A stretch of 64,000 nucleotides of DNA from positions 99,345,412 to 99,409,411 of the forward strand of contig CM060962.1 in NCBI GenBank assembly GCA_030765045.1, in the 5' to 3' direction. Made by a program: the position numbers and the translations under genes. The stretch is from Tenodera sinensis. Lineage: Eukaryota; Arthropoda; Insecta; Mantodea; Mantidae. Shown piece by piece: positions 42,885 to 52,270 of the stretch. Positions within the stretch are counted from its first letter, which is position 1. Each line of letters begins with the position of its first letter. The notes beneath the pieces are model-generated. The model did no database searches and had not been told where the DNA came from. It saw only the letters and a list, made by a program, of their open reading frames with translations.

Positions 42885-43880
42885 AGGTAAGACACCACAT
42901 TTCTACTTCAATCATATAGAAAATTTTATAACTTGTTTGTAGAACATGGAGCAGAGAAAGAAGTGTGATTGTGTTTCATAAAAGAAAAGTGAGTACAGAA
43001 GATAGTGTGAATGTGATTTGTTGCACTTCTATTTCAATCATATGTACAACAGGAGTAGAGAAAACTATTTGAATGTAATTTGTAGTAAAATGGATAGCAT
43101 AAAAACCTCAATGAAAAAACACTTAGATGTACCAGTTTTCATGGTGAACGGTCAATCATTGTATGAATCGTATGTCGAAGAGTGAGTAGGGAAAATTGTG
43201 TGAATATAATACACTGCATTTCTATTTCAATCATAGAACACTATGAATAAAACTGTATGTTGAAGGGTGACTAGAGAAATAAATGTGATTGTGTTTTGCA
43301 AAAGAAAAATGAGTACAGAAAACCATGTGAATGTAACACGTTGAATTTCTATTTCAATTATAAAAAAATTGTATGAATTGTATGTTGAAGGGCAAGTGGA
43401 GAAAACCATGTGAATGTAATATGCTGCAAGGTAAAATGGATGGCATAAAAACCTCCATGAAAAAAACAGATGTGCCAATTTTCATGGTGATCAGTCAACC
43501 AGTGCTGGAGTTTATCAATTTCTTACATACCAACATCCATTTAATATGTATAGATTGTATGAATGGCACGCTGAAGAGCAAGTGAATGTGCTAAATAAAA
43601 GAAAAGCAAATGCAGAAAACCATGTGAATGTAATATATTGTATTCGTATTTCAATCATATAGAAAATTGCATGAATTTTATGTTAAAGAGCATGTAGAGG
43701 ATGATATGTGAATGTGTTACATAAAAGAAAAACATGTGAACGTAATTTGCTCCACAGTAAAATGGAAAGCGTAAAAACTTCTCCATGAAAAAATAGATAT
43801 ATGTACCGGATATTGAGGTCATTGGTCAAGCAGTTTTGGAGATTAACAGTTACACATGTATATACACACATCCATTTACA
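42885..43880. repeat. Degenerate higher-order tandem repeat, period about 330 bp
   Basis: GTAAAATGGATAGCATAAAAACC (43087), GTAAAATGGATGGCATAAAA (about 43432) and GTAAAATGGAAAGCGTAAAA (about 43757) mark three units spaced 345 and 325 bp. Within and between them ATTTCTATTTCAATCATA and AAAACCATGTGAATGTAA recur several times, so each unit is itself built from shorter repeats. Confidence 0.75.
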
Positions 43881-43887
43881 TATTATA

Positions 43888-44774
43888 TATACAGGATGTC
43901 CCAAAAAAACACTGACAACGCCTAGTATGTTGTGCGGCATGGCAAACTGATGTTTTGAGACAGGAACCCCTGTCCAGAAATGTATGGTTTGGACGCTGTA
44001 GCACACTGAAATGTCAGATGGTTGTACGTTTACATTTCATCAATAAACCCAACATCGACCTGTCTACATTACAAACGGGCTTTGAACTATGTACCTTCTA
44101 TGTCATTGCAGAGCCTATATCGGGCATGGTGAGCCTTATGCATATGACCCAATATGCGGTTGTCTTTGAAGATTTTCAATTTCTCCGTGGACACGAGCCA
44201 TAAGGTCCTCCGCTGACGTTACTAGAGGGCCATACACCATACTCTTCACACAACTCCAAAGAAAATAGCCGAGAACTGTCACATTTGGTGACTGTACTGG
44301 CCATAGAATTGGTCCTCCTCTATCAATCCATCGATTTGAATATGCAACATTGTGGCAATTTCGCACATTTACATCAAAGTGTGCTTGAGTTCAAGTTGGC
44401 CATTTCAGCAGCTGTATGCTGGTACGTGTCTCAATGCTATTAAAAAAATGTTACTGTACTGGAAACTGCACAAGTAACACAGTAGGATGGGCACCATGGA
44501 CTCTATGGAGCAATTTAGCACATGCGCAGGTATGTTATTATGCTCAGGTCATCCATCCCAGTACACAGATGGCTAAAGGGTTGCATATCTTCCGTATTAA
44601 GATACCAAAATGAATGTTAACAAATAATCACAACCGTTCATTCTAAAACTTTGTCGCTCTCTAGCGTCCAAACCGCGCATTTCCGGATAGGGGTTCCTAT
44701 TTGAAAATCAATCAATTTGCCGTCCCCTACAACATACTAAGCGTTGTGTGTGTTTTTTTGGAACACCCAGTATA
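43888..44774 (-). mobile_element. mariner/Tc1-like transposon with about 105-bp TIRs
   Basis: Left end TATACAGGATGTCCCAAAAA; right end reversed TATACTGGGTGTTCCAAAAA. Further matching blocks inside are CCTAGTATGTTGTGCGG/GCTTAGTATGTTGTAGGGG, CAGGAACCCCTGTCC/TAGGAACCCCTATCC and GGTTTGGACGC on both sides. Length 887 bp, with a transposase relic on the minus strand. Confidence 0.85.
44136..44366 (-). pseudogene. Tc1/mariner-like transposase C-terminal relic
   Basis: RNCHNVAYSNRWIDRGGPIL, WPVQSPNVTVLGYFLWSCVK and SMVYGPLVTSAEDLMARVHG match the RWIGRGGP--WP-RSPDLTPLDFFLWG-LK--VY block of a widespread insect transposase family. The catalytic Asp residues of SPDLTPLD are replaced (SPNVTVLG). Upstream domains are missing or scrambled. 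It sits inside the paired 105-bp TIRs, so this was once an autonomous element, now about 0.9 kb. Confidence 0.72.
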
Positions 44775-44821
44775 TATCTATATGGGAGTGCTAAGTTAGT
44801 AGTGGTAGAGAGAGGACGTGT

Positions 44822-45984
44822 GTGGAGGTAGCTCCTGGAGTGAAAGGAAAAAGGGCTCAAGAAACAATGGGAGTTAGCATTCAAGTGTACAGAGGAAGAA
44901 CTGGGACATTTAACAAGTTAAAATGGAAGGAATTTAAAACAAGTAGTAATTTAGAAGAAATGGTAAATATGTTCCTTCTTACATGTGCTTTAGGTATACT
45001 ATTGGTGATTGGTGGTGTTGAAATCAACCCGGTGCCAAACGGAATACAAAATGTCATGGAAGAAATTCTGGAGAAAATAAAGAACATGGTGAGAAACTAG
45101 GAAACAAACTTAATGGAGTGGAAAAGGAACTAATAGATATTAAGGGAGAGATTAGAAAGGAAATGCAAGATATAAGCAAGGAGGTTCAGTATGTCAAAAG
45201 AAGAGTGGAGCTGATGGAAGAGAGGCACCGAAGATACAATCTAATTATACCAGGAGTGAAAGAAAGGAATGGAGTATGGCCTATGCAAGAGGTCAGAGAG
45301 ATCATAGAAGGGAAGCTTGGAATGGTACTACAGGGCTGGGAGATAAGGGAGGCTTTCAGAGTGGGCAGATCAAGAGGTGCTAGAATGATTATTGGAAGGT
45401 TTACGTCAGTGCAGTTTGTTTATGAAGTACTAAAGAAAACAAAGCAACTAAAAGGGTCAGATATTTTTATAAATAGGGATTTAATGGTGGAACAATGAGC
45501 CTTAAAGAGAAACTTAATACAACAAAAGAAGATGGCAAAATTGGAAGGAAAATTGGCTTTCATAAAGAATTTACAACTGTGGGTCGACGGACACATAGTG
45601 GATGGGTACGAAACGGGCATAAGAAGCTACAGAACTCATGAGCAGGAAATGACTCAGCTGAATACATCCGCAACTAGAGTGTTGGAAAGGGGATCGAAAG
45701 GAAGTTCAATGGGCGATCGGAGATCACAGGAAAAGGAAAGTCATAAAGAACTTACATCACCAGCGCGTGGGGCTGGCGGACAGAAGATGATTGCGTCAGA
45801 AGCAACAAGAGATGACGTAGCGAGTACGTCAGAACAGAGTGCAATGACGTCAGCCGAGGGATCAGTGGCAGAGCCGGCAGGAGGAGGAGCGAGTGGGGAG
45901 ACGTCACACAGGAGAATAGTGTCACCGAGTAGAAGGGAAGTAATAGCTGTGCGCAAATTGGTGGTGGAAGGGAAGAAGGCATGA
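44822..45984 (+). pseudogene. LINE-2 ORF1 protein with 2A-like N-terminal segment
   Basis: The first part (about 44930-45100) has a hydrophobic run LLTCALGILLVIG followed by GVEINPVPNG, close to the 2A ribosome-skipping consensus D-V/I-E-x-N-P-G-P but with Asp to Gly and Gly to Val changes. The second part is a coiled coil (EKELIDIKGEIRKEMQDI, VKRRVELMEERHRRYNLII), an RRM-like fold (VREIIEGKLGMVLQGWEIRE, GRFTSVQFVYEVLKKTKQL, KGSDIFINRDL) and, after TGA, KLAFIKNLQLWVDGHIVDGY. The tail is Ser/Glu/Gly-rich. Single-strand nucleic-acid-binding chaperone type. Stops near 45100 and 45498 break it. Confidence 0.72.
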
Positions 45985-46260
45985 CAACCGAGTAGTGGGG
46001 AAAATACAGAAGGGGAAAGAGAAGACGACAGCATCGTATCATCCGAACATGGAAGTATTTTAGTTTTGGACAGAAATAAACCGCCCACCTCGAAACAAGG
46101 GATACGATTAAGGAGTAAAAAAACACTAGAAACTTTCAGATGTAGATCAGGATTGCAATAGGGAACAGGGGATATAAGGAGGCTTGGATTCTGGAATTGT
46201 GAGGGAATAAAAAATAAAATAGATAAAGGGAGTTTAAATCAGTTATTGACAAAACTCGAT

Positions 46261-46320
46261 TCCCTTGGAGCTCTAGTGACCTAGCTGTCGACGGGCCCTT
46301 AAACCCTACTCACTCACTCA
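46261..46320 (+). mobile_element. 60-bp SINE-tail insertion in LINE-2
   Basis: TCCCTTGGAGCTCTAGTGAC ... CCTTAAACCCT(ACTC)n lies between duplicated CTCGAT (46255-46260 and 46321-46326). It brings an in-frame TAG into the endonuclease. The (ACTC)n end looks like the 3' terminus of a retroposon. Confidence 0.6.
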
Positions 46321-47089
46321 CTCGATTACCTTGCGGTAGTCGAAACATGGTTAAAAGAAGAACAAATTTATGTAAAGGGTTTTGAGTATGTGGGATTAAA
46401 AGGTCATACCCTAGCAAGGAAGGGAAGGGTTTCAGGAGGCATAGGGTTTTTTGTAAGGAAGCTGTTAAATAAAGGATTTAAAAAATCATGGTCATGGAGG
46501 AAAGAGATATTATGGGTGGTATTAGAGGATGAACAAATAGACGAAAAAGTGATTTGTATAGGAATAATATACAATCCTCCCCTTCCCTCGCGATTTCATA
46601 ATCCGGAACTCCTTAAGGATCTAGAGCTAGATATACAAACTTTAAAGGAGAAATATGTAAATTTGGAGGTTATACTATTGGGAGACTTTAATACTGGGAT
46701 TGGAGAAAATGATGTTAATGGAGGGAATGGTTGGATGAGTTGTGATGTATTAGAGAGATCAGAAAGAATTAGACACAGTAAAGATAAGATAGTAGATAAA
46801 GGATATGAAACATTTATAGAATTTTGTGAATTGAATTCTTTTGACATTTTGCATGGGAAATTTGGAGAAGATGTGAATGGGGAATATACTTTTGTAGCAG
46901 TAATGGACAAAGTGTGATCGATTATGTTCTGTGGCCAAATAACATGGGGTACATTTTAAGTAATTTCAAGGTATTAAATTTAAGCTCTAGTAGTGGTCAT
47001 TTTCCACTGATAGTGGATATAAAAATACACTCTGAACAAATTATTGACAATTTAAGAGAGGATGGATGTATGGTAGAAAAGTACAGCAG

Positions 47090-47155
47090 CTTCGTCCGAT
47101 ATGACACAATGTTGGAGGACGTTAATTTAAAAAAAGAAAAGGGAAAAAAAAAAAA
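47090..47155 (+). mobile_element. 5'-truncated SINE E insertion in LINE-2
   Basis: Flanked by the 13-bp duplication AAAAGTACAGCAG (47077-47089 and 47156-47168). The insert TCCGATATGACACAATG ... GACGTTAATTTAAA plus poly(A) equals the 3' end of the SINE at 62227-62422. Confidence 0.88.
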
Positions 47156-49792
47156 AAAAGTACAGCAGATACAAATGGAAGGAGGAGTATGGCATTAAAT
47201 TTAAGCGGGTGTTAAGCTATGTCAGTGTGGAATAAATTGTATGATAAAAGAACAAAAAATTGAAAATGCGATGGATATTCTAAATAATATGATGGTAAGA
47301 GCTGGGGAAGAAATGAAAGTAAATAAGAGGGTCTACAACAGAGATGAGGGTTGGTTTGATGAAGAATGCAGAGTAATAAAAAGACAAGTTAAACAGATGC
47401 TCATTAAATGGAGGGAAATAGGTGGCAAAGAATTAAGGGAAGAGTATGTGCAAGGCAGGGATTTATATAATTCATTATTAGAACAAAAGAAATTAAACTG
47501 GAGGAAAAAGCAAGAAAGTACACTGATAAGGGTTCAAAATGAAAATAATGTAAATGCGGTATGGAAGGTTATAAAATCAATGTATAATAATTATGTAATA
47601 AAACCTGCTGTACATCCAGGAGAATGGATGGAATATTTTAAAGAATTGTATGGGGGAGAAAAGAGCAAAATAGAAATAGGAAGATGGGAAATGGGTAACA
47701 ATTATGTAGATTTGCTGGATGATGAAATAAGAGGGGAAGAAATAATACAGCAAGTTAAATTAATGAAGAGAAATAAAGCAACTGGGATAGATGGGATCCC
47801 CACAGAGTTCCTTAAGGAATGGTGTATTGAAAAATTAGAGTCAAGGTTCTTGTAGACTTATTTAATCAAATGAAAGTGAAGGGTTATATACGAAAAAGTG
47901 GGGGAAAACAATCATACATCCAATATACAAAGGTAAGGGTAGTGTCAACAAACCGAACAACTATAGAGGTATTGCTTTATTATCAAATGTAGGGAAAATT
48001 TTTACTGGCATTATGGCAAGTAGGTTACAAACATGGGTTGAGGAATTTAATATTCTCTCGGAATTTCAGATGGGGTTTAGAAGAGGGAGGAGAACAGTTG
48101 ATAAACTATTTATTATAAAGACTTTGGTAGATAAATATTTGAAGGTCAAAAGAGGAAAGTTGTACATGGCTTTCGTTGATTTAGAAAAAGCATATGATCA
48201 AACTGAGCTTCATTTGTTATGGCACAAATCGTTGAGTAAAGGAGTGAGTGAACAAATGGTGAAAACTCTCAAAGCGTTATACAAAGAGAATACCTTTTGT
48301 ATAAGAGTGGAGGAAGGAGTAGTAACAAGAGAAATCCAACAAGAGAAAGGCCTTAGGTAAGGATGTAAGTTAAGTCTGGTTCTTTTTAATTTATATATTG
48401 ATGATATATTAAGGGATATTGGGAGAAATAATAACTTTATGCCTGTTATTAATAACATACAGATTCCAGGACTACTTTTTGCAGATGATCTAGTTGTAGG
48501 TTCAATCACAGTGAATGGTTTAAATCAGTCCTTACAAGCATTAAATAATTATTACTGTAAAGAATGGAGCCTAAAAGTGAACCAGGACAAGACACAGATC
48601 ATAGTTTTTAAAAAAGGAGGGAAATTGAGCAAATATGAAAAATGGATGAATGAAAATAAAAAAGAGTATACGGTAGTGAGAGAATGCATTTATCTAGGAG
48701 TGAAGTTAGATAGTAGTGGTAATTGGGAAAAACAAAAGAAATTTGCTTTGGCAAAAGGAAAAGGGGCTTTATCAGCAACCACAAACTGCAAATACAAAGT
48801 ACCTAATATAAATGTTAAATGACTAGAAAATGTATACAATATGGTAGTTGAAGCAAAGATGTTATATGGGATAGAAGTATGGGGATTAGGAGGAGGTTGG
48901 GAAGTCATAGATGAGGTGCATAGAACTTACAGCAAAGAAATTCTTAGATTACCAAATGCAACTGTTAGGCAGGTAGCACAAATAGAACTGGGTAGGGTAA
49001 CAAGTAAGGGAAAGATGCGGGCAGAGAGGGCACTAAAATACTGGTTTAGAATTTAGAATTTGGAAGAAAGGAACCTGTTGAAACAGTGCCTACTGTATCA
49101 AGAAAAAAGCTTAAAGAATAAGGGTTGGGCAGGCTGTTTCAGAAATAACTTGGAAAGCAGTGGTTATGGGGAAGTATGGAGGAAAAGAGAAAATAATACA
49201 CACAATTTTTGGAAACTGGCAAGAAAAAGATTTGACAATATACAAAACATATTTAGTGAGATAGTTGGAAAGAGATCCTTAATTTTTTATGTACAAATGA
49301 AAAATTCATGGGGTAAGGAAAAGTATATAGACGTGACAGATAAAGAGGAGTGAGAAGGCATTGCATGGATGAAAGCAGGAGTATGGAGATTAAAGGGTCT
49401 AAGGAAGGGCATTCCACAAAACCGATGTCCACATATGTGGTGGAAATGAAGACATAGAACATATAATATTTAAATATATTGGGACTGAAGGTTGGACAAA
49501 AGAATATATTAATAAGAAATGGTTGATTATGAATAGAAATAGATCTATAGTTGAAATGCTTTATAAAGACAGTAAGAGGGTAGGAAGATTTTTATATAAT
49601 GTGAAAAATAAATGGATTTGGACAGTAAATAGAGTTGAATAATAAAGATATAAGTGCTGGAATAAGTTAGAATTAAGGAATTATTGTAGAATATGAATAT
49701 GACTGGCAATGAGCCAGGGCTGAACGCTGGTCATATTCACATGTATATAGCTTAGCAATAAATAAATAAAAATAAAATATATATATATATAT

Positions 49793-50205
49793 AGCAATAG
49801 CAGTAATAGTAACCGTTTTTTAGAGAGCACCATATTTTTATGTTTTGGCAGTCACATCACTCTCTCACAACCCCCAGAATGTCTGGAGGACCACACCTGT
49901 CGTTGGTTTACGGGTCTCACCAACCTGACCGGGAGAATTATCAAAATAAATTCACCGACCATATCCTCTGATTACCAATCAGAGGACGTATTACATGCCA
50001 TGACAGGTCAGCATGTTGGGGTTAAGATTTTATAGAGAAATTAGAGAAATGGAGAGGTTAGAAAAATAAAGATTCCCTAGCCCTCGGGAACCCTAATAGC
50101 ATCGGGGTCGGAACTGCTATTGCTCTCTTCAATATCATTGTGAAAAATGTTGGAGAGCAAGAGGATTAATGACTTCATTGTCAGAAATCCAGCATTAGCT
50201 TAACA
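49793..50205. mobile_element. Fold-back LINE-3 insertion (inverted 5' leader plus 3' end)
   Basis: 49793-50113 is the LINE-3 leader (15075 down to 14752) in inverted orientation. 50114-50136 is leader 15065-15090 forward, and 50137-50205 is the LINE-3 3' end (from about 19433) forward. (AT)n on both sides (49776-49792 and 50206-50220) may be the target duplication. Confidence 0.85.
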
Positions 50206-50213
50206 ATATATAT

Positions 50214-50450
50214 ATATATGACTCCAGTTTGTGATCAATAAATTGAATGCTTTACTTAGGTCCATGAACATTCCAATTGTAGAATTGTTTGTGTCAACAT
50301 CGTCTAAAGTGGGCTTTATACAGGAACAAAGGGCATTAGCTATGCTTTTGGTTTTTCTAAAAACATTTTGGTGAACGCCAAGCACATATCTTTCCAGAAA
50401 AGGTGGAGTGCATTTCTACAAACTGCTTCCTATTCTTTAGACAGGATTGG
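50214..50450 (-). pseudogene. LINE-4 reverse transcriptase fragment, copy 3
   Basis: Minus strand: YVLGVHQNVFRKTKSIANAL, CSCIKPTLDDVDTNNS and IGMFMDLSKAFNLLITNW. The FRK-KS--NAL and F-DLSKAFD motifs are RT blocks 2a and A of CR1/Jockey-type LINEs, the part missing from copies at 38.5 and 40.3 kb. The catalytic Asp in DLSKAF is present, but the following Asp is Asn. Stops lie upstream near 50420-50450. Confidence 0.6.
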
Positions 50451-50459
50451 AAACAATGG

Positions 50460-51135
50460 CTATTCCTCTAACATCATATGAATTAGGCTTTTTCAAGTAA
50501 TAATCTGTGATTTATAGCTAAAAATTAGTGATTTTTAATATGTTTAGTTGTCAAGATATGAGCAAGAAACAAAAATAAAGCACTATTAATATTTTTGTTT
50601 TTCTGAAAACCATACTGTGAATTGGAAACAACTATACAGCTGTACACAACTGAAGAATAAGATGGTTATTGAATTGGCATATGCTAACCATATGTATAAC
50701 AGTTTGCACCCCTCACCACTCCATTAACTTACCCTCTGCTCATGTCCACGCTTTAGGTATTGAAACCAATCAAATTTATTGATGAGTTAGTCACAATCTC
50801 GACAAGCTGATGGCACTGATGTATTGCATCAATGTGTCTTCAATGACACATTGATGACTTTGGGAGCAGAACAGTGCCTCAGTGCCAAGCATTGGAATAC
50901 AATGCATATCTACCCTCTCCAGTGAATCTAACTGTATGTTCTTTTCCAATATTCCTTGATAGTGAACACCTGGGAAATTAATGCTATGCTTATGCGGTGT
51001 AACGCTTAAGTTCCTAAGTGTTTGTCTATAAATAAAGGAGTGACCATTATGCAATGGTGATGATTATGCAACGAAATGTGGTATGCTAGGCACAGAAAAC
51101 CAGAGCTTAACCAATTATGTCCTCTATTACTCGTA
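50460..51135. other. Intron sequence without recognised features
   Basis: Between the LINE-4 fragment and the LTR element. Nothing recognised apart from AT-rich sequence. Confidence 0.5.
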
Positions 51136-51140
51136 TATAA

Positions 51141-52153
51141 TGTAACGGATTAATTTGGTGGGAGCACGAACGGCCGGTCGAAGAGCCAAAAGAGAGGGTG
51201 GCCAGCAAAAGATGAAACAGCTTGAGGTGATGTCAGAGACAAAAGCCGGTTGTCTAGGGGATTCTACGGCGTGGAGTGAGTGTGGGTAGGAGTCTACGGT
51301 GAGATGTGACCAGGAGTGGGTCAGCCCGGAGCAGCGGGAAGTAGAACCCGGGGACCATGGCAAGTGGTTGGGACGGCGCTGAGCCGTGGTGAATGCAGGA
51401 CAGGCACATAAGCCTAACCCTGCTAGTTACATGTAATTCAACTTGGTACATATGGTTCCTTTGGGAAAGGAGCAGTGTTGACTTCTGATTCGAATTGGCC
51501 AGTTAATGCTGGTAAGAGACGTCGCTTGTGTGGAAAGGAGAATTCGATGAGTGGCTGTAAACCAGAGGAGCCAGTTGTACACTGTCGACCAGGGCGTGGC
51601 TTCCAGGCTGCAAGTTCGCCGTACATCCTATATCTTCGAGTGCCGACATAGGGATGAGTACCAATTTAATTAATAATAGTCTTGTGGGAGTGGGAAAACT
51701 CCAGAGGAACAGTTAATAAGGGGGGTTTGCACAGTATGAGGCCCTTTAATCAGTAAACCGGAGAGCAACTTGGTATAGGTGGAGATTATCACAGACTGTA
51801 AGCAAGATTTCCAGTTGGATTGTATTTTCTCCGTTTTTCTTAATTTCAGATTATATGAAAATTTATTACTTTCATGTTAAAATTTTCATGTCAATGTTTA
51901 ACAGAGTCCATTTTCAAATTTGTTGTTTCATTTTAATATTTCTATGTTAATATTTAACAGAGTCCATTTTAAAATTTGTTGTTGCCTTTTAATAATTACT
52001 TGTTAATGTTTAACAGTGTTCATTATAATAAATGTTATGTTATGCTGTAGTTTGTTGTGTTACTTGGTAGTATCCTGTCTCGATCCTGCGGAATACGTTA
52101 TTAGGAAAAAGAAAGGTAGTAGGTGTAAGTATAGCGTCAAAGGAGGCGTATCA
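51141..52153 (+). repeat. 5' LTR
   Basis: Begins TGTAACGGATTAATTTGG and ends GGAGGCGTATCA (TG...CA). The last 135 bp are repeated at the 3' end of the element. Internal near-tandem repeats of TTAATGTTTAACAG-GT-CATT occur at about 51893, 51951 and 52008. TGGTAGCAGAGCC immediately downstream is the likely tRNA primer-binding region. Confidence 0.8.
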
Positions 52154-52270
52154 CTGGTAGCAGAGCCATTTTGTCCTATATACACGTTTTAGTGTTAGTT
52201 GGAACATTTAACAGTATACTACAAAGTACACCAAATAGTGTTTTAGGTCAATAATATTGTCAGTGTCATA

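Larger units (their letters stand above)
46171..49640 (+). pseudogene. LINE-2 ORF2: endonuclease and reverse transcriptase
   Basis: Endonuclease: RRLGFWNCEGIKNKIDKG (46175), then VSGGIGFFVRKLLNKG, ICIGIIYNPPLPSRF, VILLGDFNTGIGEND (46670) and YVLWPNNMG, ending SSSGHFPLIVDIK (about 47020). Reverse transcriptase: MKRNKATGIDGIPTEFLKEW (47760), a frameshift at about 47840, EFQMGFRRGRRTVDKLFIIK (48060), MAFVDLEKAYDQTE, GLLFADDLVVGS (FADD, 48470), ECIYLGVKLDSSGNWEKQKK, and NMVVEAKMLYGIEVWGLGGG (48840). At least eight frame breaks or stops. The AYD and FADD residues are intact, but a 60-bp insertion at 46261 adds a stop and a 66-bp one at 47090 shifts frame. CR1/L2/Daphne affinity is my impression. 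Confidence 0.78.
44790..49785 (+). mobile_element. LINE-2, two-ORF non-LTR retrotransposon (CR1/L2-like)
   Basis: ORF1 at 44822-45984 and ORF2 at 46171-49640, both decayed, followed by a 3' hairpin (GAATATGAC ... GTCATATTC at about 49694-49738) and an (ATAAA)n tail to about 49785. The 5' start is placed after the right TIR of the 43888-44774 element. The target duplication is unclear because the 3' flank is (AT)n. It contains two small nested SINE pieces. Antisense to Itpr. Confidence 0.78.

Noticed and set aside
45741..46126. Minus-strand frames over the LINE-2 ORF1 tail
   Set aside because: Shadows of the Ser/Gly/Glu-rich plus-strand coding sequence.
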